Positions 36,600 to 45,509 of a stretch of DNA of 64,000 bases are shown in pieces (the stretch's first letter is position 1; every line of letters starts with the position of its first letter). Both the position numbers and the translations under genes were made by a program. Source of the DNA: Pseudonocardia sp. T1-2H (GTDB lineage: Bacteria; Actinomycetota; Actinomycetes; Mycobacteriales; Pseudonocardiaceae); the NCBI RefSeq assembly GCF_038039215.1, contig NZ_JBBPCL010000001.1, forward strand, positions 1,798,001 through 1,862,000, in the 5' to 3' direction. The notes under the pieces were generated by a model, which did not search any database, was not told the origin of the DNA, and saw nothing but the letters and a program-made list of their open reading frames with translations.

Positions 36600-36932
36600 C
36601 CGGGCGTCTGGAGGCTGGGCGGCCCCACTAGCGCTAAGACCAGGCCTGAGGTCGACGCCGTCCTGGACAACGTCGTCAACGACCCCATCCTCGAAGTCCC
36701 GCAAGGGTTGCAGGCGCTGGTCGGCGAAATGTCGTTCACCATGTCCAGGCCCGACGGAGGGACCTTCACGACGTGTCTCAATGAGCTCGCCATGGCTCGT
36801 GGGCTCTCGCTCGACCGAGCCGCACGTGCGCTCGACGAGCTCGACCGGGCCGGCTTACTGACCTGGGATGCCGGTGCTCAGGTGGCTCGGTTGCAGGCGC
36901 CGCACAGCGATCTGTCCGCCGACCCAGCCTAA
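36600..36932 (+). CDS. Possible winged-helix fragment, start unclear
   Basis: Directly after the DUF3237 stop the same frame stays open and reads AKTRPEVDAVLDNVVNDPILEVPQGLQALVGEMSFTM, then LNELAMARGLSLDRAARALDELDRAGLLTWDAGAQVARLQ, which looks like a winged helix. No ATG or GTG is available before TTG 36708. It is either a short protein starting there or a 5'-truncated regulator. Confidence 0.4.
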   Translation, partial: PGVWRLGGPTSAKTRPEVDAVLDNVVNDPILEVPQGLQALVGEMSFTMSRPDGGTFTTCLNELAMARGLSLDRAARALDELDRAGLLTWDAGAQVARLQAPHSDLSADPA

Positions 36933-37202
36933 GCGAGCCGCGCTGTGGTCCACGGGGCGCAGCGCGGCCGTGAGCCCTCACCCCTGGCCAGGCTGGCCGA
37001 TGTCGCGTTGACCGGCTGCAGCCCGCGGCAGCCGGTCAACGGCGTGGTGGCACAGGACGTAGGTCGTGGGACTCGCCGACGCCCCGAACCCAGCAGGCGA
37101 CACGGCTTGCCGAAATCCCGGGCCAGGTAGCCGTGATCGTCCAGGTAGCAGATGAGGGCCCCGATCCGTCATTATTTGTGTCAACGAAAAAACTCGGGCA
37201 CG

Positions 37203-37961
37203 ATGCTGGGCATGGCACCCCGCACCATCATCACGATCACCGCCGCCTACGACCGCATCCTCGAGGACGACGAGCAGCGCGCCGTCTCCGACAACCTCGC
37301 CGTGTTCCTCCCCGGCGAGCGCGGCATGATCACGTCCGGCCGCGACTCCGCCGGCCCGTACACCTGGCAGACCATCGTCGACGACGCCCAGACCGTCTCC
37401 TGGTGGCTCGACAGGGCCCGCAGCGCACTCAACGCCGTCCTCCCCGGCGGGCCACGCGAGATCCTCGCCGTCGAGGTCCTGACGATGGAGGAGCTCATGC
37501 GGCGGGCCAAGAGCCGCAGCTTCGACCCCGAAGCGCCGGCACGCCCCCTCACCGACGCCGCACGCGCCCGCGCCGCCGACATCCGCGCGAACATCCCCAA
37601 GGTCGTCACGACCGCCGCGTTCGCCCGCATGCTCGGCTGCACCCCCGCGCGCGTGCGCCAGCTGCGCGCCCGCGCGGCCGCGCAGATCGAGGCAGGCGGC
37701 ACCCCTGAGGACGGGTTCCCGCAGGAGATCGACCCCGGCTCGGGCTACTGGCTCCGCGCGGACGCCGAGGCGTACGCCGCGCTGCCGCGCCCCACGATCG
37801 GCCGCCCCCGCACGGCGGACCGGGCGCTGACCGCCTGCTCGTCCTGCGGGCAGGCCATCGAGCGGCACCAGGGCACCGGCACCGGGTGGAGGCACGTCGC
37901 GAACGCTCCCGAGTGGTGCGACGCCAAGCCGCCTCGTCCGGCCGCTGAGAGCGCGTCGTGA
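37203..37961 (+). CDS. Unrecognised protein with helix-turn-helix and Cys-rich tail
   Basis: 252 residues from ATG 37203 (or 37212). The middle region VTTAAFARMLGCTPARVRQLRARAAAQ reads as a helix-turn-helix. The last 50 residues hold TACSSCGQAIERHQGTGTGWRHVANAPEWCDA, a C-x2-C plus His and Cys pattern that could bind zinc. The N-terminal 110 residues (ITAAYDRILEDDEQRAVSDNLAVFLPGERGM and onward) match nothing I know. An AT-rich patch (37171-37195), unusual here, lies just before the start and probably holds its promoter. Confidence 0.7.
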   Translation: MLGMAPRTIITITAAYDRILEDDEQRAVSDNLAVFLPGERGMITSGRDSAGPYTWQTIVDDAQTVSWWLDRARSALNAVLPGGPREILAVEVLTMEELMRRAKSRSFDPEAPARPLTDAARARAADIRANIPKVVTTAAFARMLGCTPARVRQLRARAAAQIEAGGTPEDGFPQEIDPGSGYWLRADAEAYAALPRPTIGRPRTADRALTACSSCGQAIERHQGTGTGWRHVANAPEWCDAKPPRPAAESAS

Positions 37962-38049
37962 GCAGCCCCGCCCGGGCGAGCAGGTCGGGCACCCTTTCGG
38001 GGAAGTCACGCCGTCGGCGTGGCCCCGGCCCTCCTGCGTGCGTTGAGGG

Positions 38050-38346
38050 TCAGCGGGTGACGTGCCGCCGGCGGACCAGGACGTGCACCCCGATCCAGAG
38101 CAGCGCCGGACCGACGTACGCCGCGTAGCGGAGCACCCCGGGGAGCTCGCCGACGGCGTCGGGGTCGAGGAACACCGGGAGACTCCACGGGAACCCCAGC
38201 GCCAGGACGACGATCAGCACCAGGCCGGCGCCGATGTTCGCCCCACCGCCGCGGCCGGTGAGCACCATGACGGCGAAGAGGGCGAGCGGCACGCCCACGA
38301 CCAGCGCGTGCAGCGTCAGTCCCGGGTAACGGATCCGTCGGCGCAT
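38050..38346 (-). CDS. Small membrane protein
   Basis: 98 residues with three hydrophobic helices (LTLHALVVGVPLALFAVMVL, IGAGLVLIVVLALGFPWSLPVF, AAYVGPALLWIGVHVLV) and a basic C-terminus RRRHVTR. It resembles the small uncharacterised actinobacterial inner-membrane proteins. No partner is evident. Confidence 0.75.
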   Translation of the reverse strand: MRRRIRYPGLTLHALVVGVPLALFAVMVLTGRGGGANIGAGLVLIVVLALGFPWSLPVFLDPDAVGELPGVLRYAAYVGPALLWIGVHVLVRRRHVTR

Positions 38347-38467
38347 GGGGTGATGGTCGCCGTCGCGCCGACGAGGGACATCCGCGGATCTACGGAGATC
38401 CAGGAGGCCGCCGCCGCGGTCACGCCGTGGCTGCCTATCGCGCGCGGCGCCCCGCTTGTTGCCGAGC

Positions 38468-38650
38468 TCAGGAGTCGGTTTCGGCGATCGACGCGCCGGT
38501 GGCGGCGTTCTGCACCGCCTCGCAGCCCTTCCTGGCCGCAGCCTTGGTCTCGTAGGCCTCGCCGCTGGCCACGACCGTCCCGTTGCTGGCCTTCAGCCGG
38601 AACCGGTACTTGCCGCCCCGGTCCTGGTAGACCTCGAACTTGCCCGCCAT
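38468..38650 (-). CDS. DUF1508 (YegP-like) protein
   Basis: 60 residues, MAGKFEVYQDRGGKYRFRLKASNG then VVASGEAYETKAAARKGCEAVQ: one copy of the YegP/DUF1508 beta-beta-alpha unit (KFExYxDxxGxxRFRLKAxNGxVVAxGExY). Small single-domain members are common in actinobacteria; the role is unknown. Confidence 0.9.
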   Translation of the reverse strand: MAGKFEVYQDRGGKYRFRLKASNGTVVASGEAYETKAAARKGCEAVQNAATGASIAETDS

Positions 38651-38791
38651 CCTGTGCTCCCAAGGTCGGATTGAACAATGTGGACGGCCGAAACGATTGC
38701 GGCTGACCTGCAGTGATCCGCTCAGCGACGCGCAGGCCCCACCCGAACGGGGCGGGTCGCCAAGACCGGGCTCATCACCCCGTGAGGCGAC

Positions 38792-39422
38792 CTCCCGAGC
38801 CGCCTTCGGGTTGGGCGCTACAGCCCGAGCTGGGTGGCCGCGTTGTCCTGCCACGCCGTCTCCACGCGCCCCGAGGGTGGCCAGCGAGCGGTGCCGGTCT
38901 GGTGGGCGATCGCGCGGTCGGAGGCGCCGCGCAGGTGGGCGTAGGTGACGAACCCGGCGCGCAGCGAGTGCGCGGAGAACGGGCCGCCCGGCAGCCCGGC
39001 CCGCGCGACGGCCGCCTGGACCAGGTCGTTGATCGACTCGGGGTGCAGGGCGCGGTCCAGGACCCGGTTGCCCCGGCTGATCTTGCGGAACACCGGCCCG
39101 TCGGCGATGCCGGCGGCGTCCAGCCAGGTCTGCACCGCGGTGACCGGGCAGTGCGCCCGGCGCCCGGCGCGGGGGAGCACGACGAGCTCGTGCTCCTCGC
39201 CGCGCTGGTTCGTCTTCGACCGCGGCAGGGTGAGGACCAGCCCGCGGTCGTGCGCGCTGATCTCCTCGACCCGCAGGGCCGCGAGCTCGGAACGCCGCAG
39301 CGCGGCGAAGAACCCGACCAGCAGCAGCGCCCGGTCCCGGAGGCCGGCCAGGTCGGGTTCGGGCGGGCGGGTCTTCCAGACCTTGGTCTGCGGGCAGTGG
39401 TCGAGCACGTGAACAGCGCCGG
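38792..39422. repeat. Long direct repeat A (partner 60003-60652)
   Basis: About 630 bp shared in the same orientation with 60003-60652, starting at CTCCCGAGCCGCCTTCGGG and ending after GTCGAGCACGT(C)GAACAGCGCCGG. Differences are a small deletion-substitution near 38870 and scattered bases. Homologous recombination between the copies would excise the 21 kb between them. Confidence 0.88.
38818..39420 (-). pseudogene. Tyrosine recombinase, truncated copy without catalytic tyrosine
   Basis: Nearly identical to the C-terminal half of the recombinase at 60030-61058: HCPQTKVWKTRPPEPDLAGLRDRALLLVGFFAALRRSEL, ISRGNRVLDRALHPESINDLVQ and SAHSLRAGFVTYAHLRG. Near the end the RHRSLATLGAYVRL segment, with the catalytic His and Tyr, is replaced by TGTARWPPSGRV, and the N-terminal arm-binding domain is missing. 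It is inactive. Confidence 0.88.
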
Positions 39423-39879
39423 AGCTCCAGATCTCGTGCGCGATTCGCTGGACCCCCTCGCGAAGGCCGTCGAGGTCCACCAGCCCCTCATCAGTCAGAC
39501 CGGCACCAGGATCATCCTCCTGTCGGCCACGGTGAGCCGATACTCCTGGCGCCCGCCCTGCCGGCCACGACGACCAGCGCGTCACCGGCCGCCGCGACGG
39601 CCGCCGCCGGGGACACTTCCGCCCGTTGGCGACCGGTTCCACGTTCTCCAGCCCGGCCGGGAGCACACCAAGGGTTCACGTCGCGTCCATGGCAGGAGGG
39701 TGACGCGGGGCGCTCTCCCCAAGCATGACAGCGGTCGCGGCGTACCCGGGTCGCCCGTGCCGGCCACGGTAGCGCCGCCCGTCGCCCGTCGCCCGTCGCC
39801 CGTCGCCCGTCGCGGCGTCGACGGCCATGTGGAACCGGCCCTCCGCCCGGGCCTGCACGCTCGGTCCGGTGCCGGGCGT
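39423..39879. other. Gene-poor junction zone
   Basis: A short minus-strand stretch just past the recombinase copy (LTDEGLVDLDGLREGVQRIAHEI, about 39425-39500) reads like protein and is fused in frame to the recombinase remnant; I do not recognise it. The rest holds only the heptamer repeat. Confidence 0.4.
39778..39814. repeat. Tandem heptamer CCCGTCG, about five units
   Basis: GTCGCCC is repeated head to tail without interruption in a gene-free patch between the recombinase and the transposase remnants. Confidence 0.85.
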
Positions 39880-40045
39880 GGGCAGCAGCCGGTCGAGCAG
39901 CGGACCGCGAGCATGACCACGGTCAGCCAGGCGGAGTTGATCGCGAAGGTGCGGGACGGGAAGTGATCGAGCCCGGTGTCCTTGGCGGTGCGGATGCGGT
40001 CCTCGACTCGGGCATGGGCGCGCGGTGGCAAGCGGGTGTGCCCGA
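39880..40045 (-). pseudogene. IS1380-like transposase scrap
   Basis: The minus strand reads ARVEDRIRTAKDTGLDHFPSRTFAINSAWLTVVMLA, closely resembling the conserved end of IS1380-family transposases (the ExRIR-xK-xTG-xxFP-x-FAxNxAW motif). It is cut on both sides and abuts ISAs1 sequence. Confidence 0.6.
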
Positions 40046-40851
40046 GCGTGAGCAACGCCGGGTGTGGGCGCTGGACGGCAAGACCGTGCGCAGCGCCCGC
40101 AGCAGCACGGGCGGGCAGGTGCACCTGGTATCAGTGCTCGACCAGGCCAGCGGCGCCGTGCTGGCCCAGGTGGCCGTGGATGCCGAAGTCCGGTGAGTTC
40201 GCCGCGGTCCCCGACCTGCCGGCCGGGCTCGACCTGCGCGAGGTTCTGATCACCGCCGACGCGTTGCACACCCAGCGCTCCCACGCCCGGCACCTGCACG
40301 AACGCGGCGGACACTACGTGATGACGGTCAAGGCCAACCAGCCGACGCTGCTCACACGGCTACGCGCGCTGCCCTGGGCGCAGATCGGGGCCGCGGCGCG
40401 GGAACGCGCCCGCGGCCGGGTCGAGACCCGCACGATCAGCGGGGTCAACCTGCAGCCGTGCCCTGATCTGGGTGGCGAGTTCTTCCCGCACGCCGCCCAG
40501 GCGATCAAGCTCGTGCGTCGGCGGCGACCGCTGCGCCCAGGTGGGCGGTGGAAGACCGTGACCGTCTACGCGATCACCAGCCTGACCGCGTTCCAGGCCG
40601 ACCCGGTCCTGCTCGCAGGCCGGATCCGCGGGCACTGGGGTGTCGAGAACCGGCTGCACTGGGTCCGTGATGTCTCCTTCGACGAGGACCGCTCCCAGGT
40701 CCGCACCGCGCACGGCCCGCAGGTCATGGCCGCGCTGCGCAACCTCGCGATCACCGCGCTGCGCCCATCCGGGACCACCAACATCGCCGCCGGGCTCCGC
40801 CACCACGCCCGCGACACCCGCCGACCACTCGTCACCTACGGCCTCACATGA
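40046..40851 (+). pseudogene. ISAs1-family transposase, N-truncated and frameshifted
   Basis: Sense begins at RRVWALDGKTVRSAR (first Asp), continues QVHLVSVLDQASGAVLAQV, shifts frame near 40190, and resumes SGEFAAVPDLPAGLDLREVLITADALHTQ (second Asp), HYVMTVKANQPTL and GHWGVENRLHWVRDVSFDEDRSQVRT (Glu), ending at 40851. The first 90 or so residues are missing. Confidence 0.85.
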
Positions 40852-41186
40852 CGACCTTGCCAGGGCCCTGCCCCGCAGGGGAGGGCGGTGTCCGGAGAGG
40901 TAGACCCAGCCGGGTCTGCCGACTCATCGGTGGTGGCGCGGACTCGGCCCCGGAGGACAGTGTCGACGGCAGCTCTCGGGCCCGGCAGGCGGAGGTGTGA
41001 GCGGCTCGAGCTTGCCACGGTGGGGAACGCAGACCCTCCGACGGAAGGCCACGACCAGGCGATAGCCGGACACGGTGGGCGGACCACGAACGCGAGGCCG
41101 TTCTCGGCGCTGGCGCGGTCTGAGCCGCACGGCTGCGACGGGTGGTCCTCCGGCAACCGCTCGACGACCTCCGTATGGAATGGATC
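40852..41186. other. Upstream region of the molybdoenzyme operon
   Basis: About 330 bp with no believable gene. It should contain the promoter of the three-gene operon that follows; I cannot place it. Confidence 0.4.
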
Positions 41187-41702
41187 ATGGCGATATCACC
41201 GAATGTGACCACCGACGTCAGGACCATCTCGGTCCGGCTGACCGTCAACGGTGGCGAGCTCTCCGTGCAGATCGAGCCGCGGGTCACCCTCCTCGACGCC
41301 CTGCGTGAGTACGCGCATCTCTACGGGTCCAAGAAAGGCTGCGATCAGGGCCAGTGCGGCGCCTGCACGGTCCATGTCGACGGCAGGCGCGTCCTGGCGT
41401 GCCTGACGCTGGCCGCCCAGGCCGAGGGGCAGGAGATCACCACGATCGAGGGCCTGGCCGCCGACGGACAACTGCATCCGGTGCAGGAGGCCTTCGTGCG
41501 GCACGACGCCTTCCAGTGCGGCTACTGCACGCCGGGTCAGATCATGTCGGCGGTCGCGTGCATCACCGAGGGTCACGCCGGTTCCGACGCGGACATCGCC
41601 GAGTACATGTCGGGCAACCTGTGCCGTTGCGGAGCGTATCCGCACATCAGGGCGGCGGTGCGGGACGTCGCGAACCGGACGGCCGAGGTGAGGACACCAT
41701 GA
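41187..41702 (+). CDS. Aldehyde oxidoreductase [2Fe-2S] subunit (PaoA/CoxS-like)
   Basis: 171 residues from ATG 41187 (ATG 41175 also possible). Two iron-sulfur domains: plant-type GCDQGQCGACTVHVDGRRVLAC, and the helical FQCGYCTPGQIMSA with GNLCRCGAYPHI. No Tat signal is obvious, unlike E. coli PaoA, so the complex is probably cytoplasmic. It relays electrons from the molybdenum centre to FAD. Its stop overlaps the next start (ATGA). Confidence 0.94.
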   Translation: MAISPNVTTDVRTISVRLTVNGGELSVQIEPRVTLLDALREYAHLYGSKKGCDQGQCGACTVHVDGRRVLACLTLAAQAEGQEITTIEGLAADGQLHPVQEAFVRHDAFQCGYCTPGQIMSAVACITEGHAGSDADIAEYMSGNLCRCGAYPHIRAAVRDVANRTAEVRTP

Positions 41703-42694
41703 GGAACTTCGAATACGTCCGCGCCGCGACGGTCCCGGACGCGAGGGAGGCCGCCACCGGGCGGCCCGATGCCCGGTTCCTGGCCGGGGGCACCACGATG
41801 GTCGACCTCATGAAGTGCGGGGTCGAGGCGCCGTCCACGCTGGTCGACATCACGCGGCTGCCGGGGCTCGACGGGATCGAGGTGGGAACCGACGGCGTAC
41901 GCCTCGGCTCGCTCGCCCGCATGAGCGACGTCGCGAACGACCCGCGGATCCGCGAGGAGTTCCCCGTGCTGTCCGAGTCGCTGTGGCGCGGTGCGTCGGA
42001 GCAGCTCCGCAACATGGCGACCATCGGCGGCAACCTCATGCAGCGGACCCGCTGCAGCTACTTCCGCGAGCCTGCCACCTACTCCGCCTGCAACAAGCGC
42101 GAGCCGGGCTCGGGCTGCGCCGCGCTCGAGGGTGTCAACCGCGGCCACGCGGTGCTGGGCACCAGCGCGAGCTGCATCGCCACCTACCCCGGGGACTTCG
42201 CCGTGGCGCTGGTGGCGTTCGACGCCCAGGTCGTCGTGGAGAACGGCGGGCGCCGCGGCATCTCCGCCGACGACTTCTTCCTCCTCCCCGGGGACACGCC
42301 CCACATCGAGCACCCCGTCGCGCCCACCGAGATGATCCTCGCGGTCGAGATACCCGCCTCGGCGGCGCTGCGCCGCTCGCACTACCTCAAGGTGCGCGAC
42401 CGGGAGTCCTACGAGTTCGCCACGGCGAGCGCCGCCGTCGGCCTGGAGCTGGAGGACGACGGCAGCACCGTCCGCGACGTCCGGCTCGCGATGGGCGGCA
42501 TCGCGACGAAACCCTGGCGCGCCCGCGCCGTCGAGGCCGCGCTCACCGGGCAGAGGCTGGACGAGCAGACCGTGCGGGCCGCGTGCGCCCAGGTCACCGA
42601 GGGCGCCGTGGACCACGGCAGGAACGGCTTCAAGATCGAGCTGGCTCCGCGGGTCGCCGCGCGCGCACTCCTCAACGTCGGAGGGATCCTCTGA
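41699..42694 (+). CDS. Aldehyde oxidoreductase FAD subunit (PaoB/CoxM-like)
   Basis: 331 residues: FEYVRAATVPDA, FLAGGTTMVDLMK (FAD motif 1), ATIGGNLMQRTRC (motif 2), and the insert CSYFREPATYSACNKREPGSGCAAL with the cysteines that hold an extra 4Fe-4S cluster in PaoB-type subunits. It is coupled to both neighbours by overlapping start and stop codons, ensuring equal subunit supply. Confidence 0.94.
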   Translation: MRNFEYVRAATVPDAREAATGRPDARFLAGGTTMVDLMKCGVEAPSTLVDITRLPGLDGIEVGTDGVRLGSLARMSDVANDPRIREEFPVLSESLWRGASEQLRNMATIGGNLMQRTRCSYFREPATYSACNKREPGSGCAALEGVNRGHAVLGTSASCIATYPGDFAVALVAFDAQVVVENGGRRGISADDFFLLPGDTPHIEHPVAPTEMILAVEIPASAALRRSHYLKVRDRESYEFATASAAVGLELEDDGSTVRDVRLAMGGIATKPWRARAVEAALTGQRLDEQTVRAACAQVTEGAVDHGRNGFKIELAPRVAARALLNVGGIL

Positions 42695-45042
42695 TGACCG
42701 CCACCCGTTCCGACGCACCGCAGAGCGAGGGCCCCTTCCTCGGTCGTCCCCTCCTGCGCGCCGACGGCGTCACCAAGGTCACCGGCCGCGCCGACTACGC
42801 CATGGAGCACGACCCGTCGGGCGTCGTGCACGCCGCCGCCATCGAGGCCACCGTCGGCGCCGGACGCGTGCTGCGCATCGACACCGAGGCCGCGTCGGGG
42901 ATGCCGGGGGTCATGCGGATCCTCACCCACGCCGCCGCCCCGCGGCTCAAGCGCTGCCCGCTGGTGCCCGAGGGAAGCGTGATGGAGAGCTTCCTGCCAT
43001 TGCAGGACACCCGCATCCACTACAGCGGCCAGCCCATCGGGGTGGTGGTCGCCGAGACGCTCGAGCAGGCGACCGAGGCCGCCCGCCGAGTCCGCGTCGA
43101 GTACGAGACCGCGCCGACGGTCTCCGACATCGGTGACCCGGGGTGCGTGACCGTCGACGGCCCGGCCGCCGAGCTCGACGGCCGCAAGAACGCGCACGGC
43201 CAGGACTGCATCCAGAGCACCACGACCCTGCCCGCCGCCAGCGAGCGCGGCGACGCCGGCGGTGCTCTCGCGTCGTGCGCGGTGCGCGTCGAGCAGGTCT
43301 ACACGACCCCGCGCGAGACGGCGAGCCCGATGGAGCCGCTCGGGACGATCGCGGAGTGGAGCGAGGACAAGAGCCTGACCGTCTGGATGCCCAGCCAGTG
43401 GGTGGAGGGCGCGCACCAGGCGCTGGCCAACTGGTTCGACATGCCCGCGTATAAGGTGCGGGTGATCTCGCCGTTCGTCGGGGGCGGGTTCGGCGCCAAG
43501 GTCACCGCGCACCCCGACGCGTCGCTCGCGGCGATGGCGGCGAGCGACATGGGCCGGCCGGTGAAGCTCGCGCTGACCCGTCCGCAGACCTTCAACGGCT
43601 ACGGCCCGCGCCCGGCGATCGAGCAGAAGCTGACGCTCGGCGCGGACGCCGAGGGCAGGCTGCAGTCGATCCTGCACGCCAACGTCAACGAGACGTCCTT
43701 CGACGACGAGTACGTCGAGAGCGGCGCGGGCACCGCGAAGGTGATGTACGCGGTGCCCAACCTGGGCGCGACCCAGGGCATCGTCAAGGTCAACTCCTTC
43801 ACGCCCAGCTGGAAGCGGGCCCCGGGCGAGGCGATCGGCGCCTTCGCACTCGAGAGCGCGATGGACGAGCTCGCCCACGCGATCGGCGTCGACCCGATCG
43901 AGCTGCGGCTGCGCAACTACGCCGAGCAGGACCCGCAGACCGGGAAGCCGTGGTCGACGCGCAAGCTGCGGGAGGCCTACGAGGCAGGGGCCGAGGCCTT
44001 CGGCTGGGAGCGGCGCTCCATGGAGCCGCGCTCCATGCGCGAGGGCAGGCAGCTGATCGGCTGGGGCATGGCGGGCGGCGCGTTCCCGGTCGTCTCGACG
44101 CCTGCCGAGGCCCGCGTGACGATCTCCGCCGACGGCTCGGTCGAGGTCGCCACCAGCGGCCCCGACATCGGCAATGGGACCTACACGATCCTGGCCCAGA
44201 CGGCCGCCGACGCACTCGGCGTGCCCGTCGACCGGGTGCGCGTCCTGCTCGGCGACACTGACCTGCCCGGTGCGCCGGTGGCCGGGGTGTCACAGATCGC
44301 CAACAGCCTCACCGGTGCGGTGCACCGGGCGGCGACGGCCGCACGGGACGAGCTGGTCGCGCTGGCCACGGACCACGAGCAGTCACCGCTGCGGACGGCC
44401 CGCGCGGACGACCTGGTGATTCGGGACGGCATGATCGCGCACTCACAGGGTTCGGCGCAGGGTGTCACGATCGCCGACCTGTTGCGCAAGGTCGGGACGA
44501 GGACCATCGAGGTCACCGGCGACACGCTGCCGCCAGGGGCATCGGAGGAGGACCGGGACGCTGCCCTGCACAGCTTCCGGCTCATGCAACCACCGACGAG
44601 CGACTACTCGATCTACGACTGGTGTGCGCAGTTCGTCGAGGTGCGGGTGGACGAGGACTACGGCACGGTGCGGGTCAGCCGCATGGTGGGCGCCTTCGAT
44701 TCCGGCCGCGTCTACAACCCCACGCTCACCGAGAGCCAGTGGAAGGGCGGCATGGTCATGGGCGTGGGGGAGGCACTCCTCGAATCCCTGAACGTCGACC
44801 GCCGGTTCGCCCGGATCGTGAACAACAACTTCGCCGAGTACATGGTTCCGGTGAACGCCGACATACCCGATATCCAGGTCATCTCGGTCGGTGAGCCGGA
44901 CCCGCACGCGAGCGCCCTCGGCGGGAAGTCGGTCGGGGAGATCGGCGTCGTCGGCGTCGCACCGGCGATCGCCAACGCCGTGTTCCACGCCACCGGCAAG
45001 CGGGTCCGGGACCTGCCGATCACGATGGAGAAACTCCTGTAG
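42694..45042 (+). CDS. Aldehyde/xanthine oxidoreductase molybdenum-binding subunit (PaoC/CoxL-like)
   Basis: 782 residues. GRPLLRADGVTKVTGRADYA opens the a/b hammerhead domain; YTTPRETASPMEPLGTIAEW and ISPFVGGGFGAKV are cofactor-contact segments; the active-site glutamate is in GGKSVGEIGVVGVAPAIANA. It hydroxylates aldehydes or N-heterocycles at the molybdopterin-cytosine-dinucleotide centre. No maturation chaperone (XdhC/PaoD) follows, so it must be supplied elsewhere. The first aromatic-aldehyde or heterocycle step is plausible; the true substrate is unknown. Confidence 0.94.
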   Translation: MTATRSDAPQSEGPFLGRPLLRADGVTKVTGRADYAMEHDPSGVVHAAAIEATVGAGRVLRIDTEAASGMPGVMRILTHAAAPRLKRCPLVPEGSVMESFLPLQDTRIHYSGQPIGVVVAETLEQATEAARRVRVEYETAPTVSDIGDPGCVTVDGPAAELDGRKNAHGQDCIQSTTTLPAASERGDAGGALASCAVRVEQVYTTPRETASPMEPLGTIAEWSEDKSLTVWMPSQWVEGAHQALANWFDMPAYKVRVISPFVGGGFGAKVTAHPDASLAAMAASDMGRPVKLALTRPQTFNGYGPRPAIEQKLTLGADAEGRLQSILHANVNETSFDDEYVESGAGTAKVMYAVPNLGATQGIVKVNSFTPSWKRAPGEAIGAFALESAMDELAHAIGVDPIELRLRNYAEQDPQTGKPWSTRKLREAYEAGAEAFGWERRSMEPRSMREGRQLIGWGMAGGAFPVVSTPAEARVTISADGSVEVATSGPDIGNGTYTILAQTAADALGVPVDRVRVLLGDTDLPGAPVAGVSQIANSLTGAVHRAATAARDELVALATDHEQSPLRTARADDLVIRDGMIAHSQGSAQGVTIADLLRKVGTRTIEVTGDTLPPGASEEDRDAALHSFRLMQPPTSDYSIYDWCAQFVEVRVDEDYGTVRVSRMVGAFDSGRVYNPTLTESQWKGGMVMGVGEALLESLNVDRRFARIVNNNFAEYMVPVNADIPDIQVISVGEPDPHASALGGKSVGEIGVVGVAPAIANAVFHATGKRVRDLPITMEKLL

Positions 45043-45087
45043 GGCCGGCGGCGGCGCCCCGGGTGCGCCCGCCCGTCCGGATCCGGG

Positions 45088-45500
45088 TCAGCCGGACGTC
45101 GACGGTGGGGACCCGCGCCCGGGGTCGCGCGCGGGCTGCAGCCACCTCGCCAGGTTGCGGACGTAGTCCTTGAAGACCGCCAGGCGGGAGGGATCGGCCT
45201 TGATCTGCGTGCTCGGCGGCTCGCTGACGAACGACGGGCAGCCGCGGTCGATGTCCCAGTTGTAGTCGGCGAAGTGGTGGAAGCTGGACTCCGCGACGGC
45301 CCGGCCCATCGGGCTCCCGTCAGGTGTGCGTTCCGCGGCGAGGGGACCGCCAGGTTGAACCGGCGCCCGGTCGCCGTGCTGCGGCCCTGCGCGAGCGGCG
45401 CGGCGAAGGGAAGACCCGCGGGTACGGACACCGCGCCCTCGTGCGGATGGGCCGGGAACCATTCGATGCGTCCGCTCGCGGTCTGCGAGGTGCGTAGCAG
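45088..45500 (-). pseudogene. C-terminal remnant of an unrecognised protein, one frameshift
   Basis: Joined across a slip near 45345, the minus strand reads GRIEWFPAHPHEGAVSVPAG, RSTATGRRFNLAVPLAAERTPDGSPMGRAVAESSFHHFADYNWDIDRGCPSFVSEPPS and ends WLQPARDPGRG. It is clearly protein (conserved-looking FHHFADYNWD and GCPSFV) but lacks its N-terminal part. I know no family name. It lies between the molybdoenzyme and the aldo/keto reductase. Confidence 0.55.
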
Positions 45501-45509
45501 CTCGAGGAC

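Noticed and set aside
39778..39814. Heptamer repeat as a CRISPR array
   Set aside because: Units are contiguous seven-base repeats without spacers. No CRISPR array was found in the window.
41815..42693. A long frame running in front of and into the molybdenum subunit (1075 codons in all)
   Set aside because: Before 42694 it is an off-frame reading of the FAD subunit; the ATG at 42694 overlapping the previous stop is the real start.
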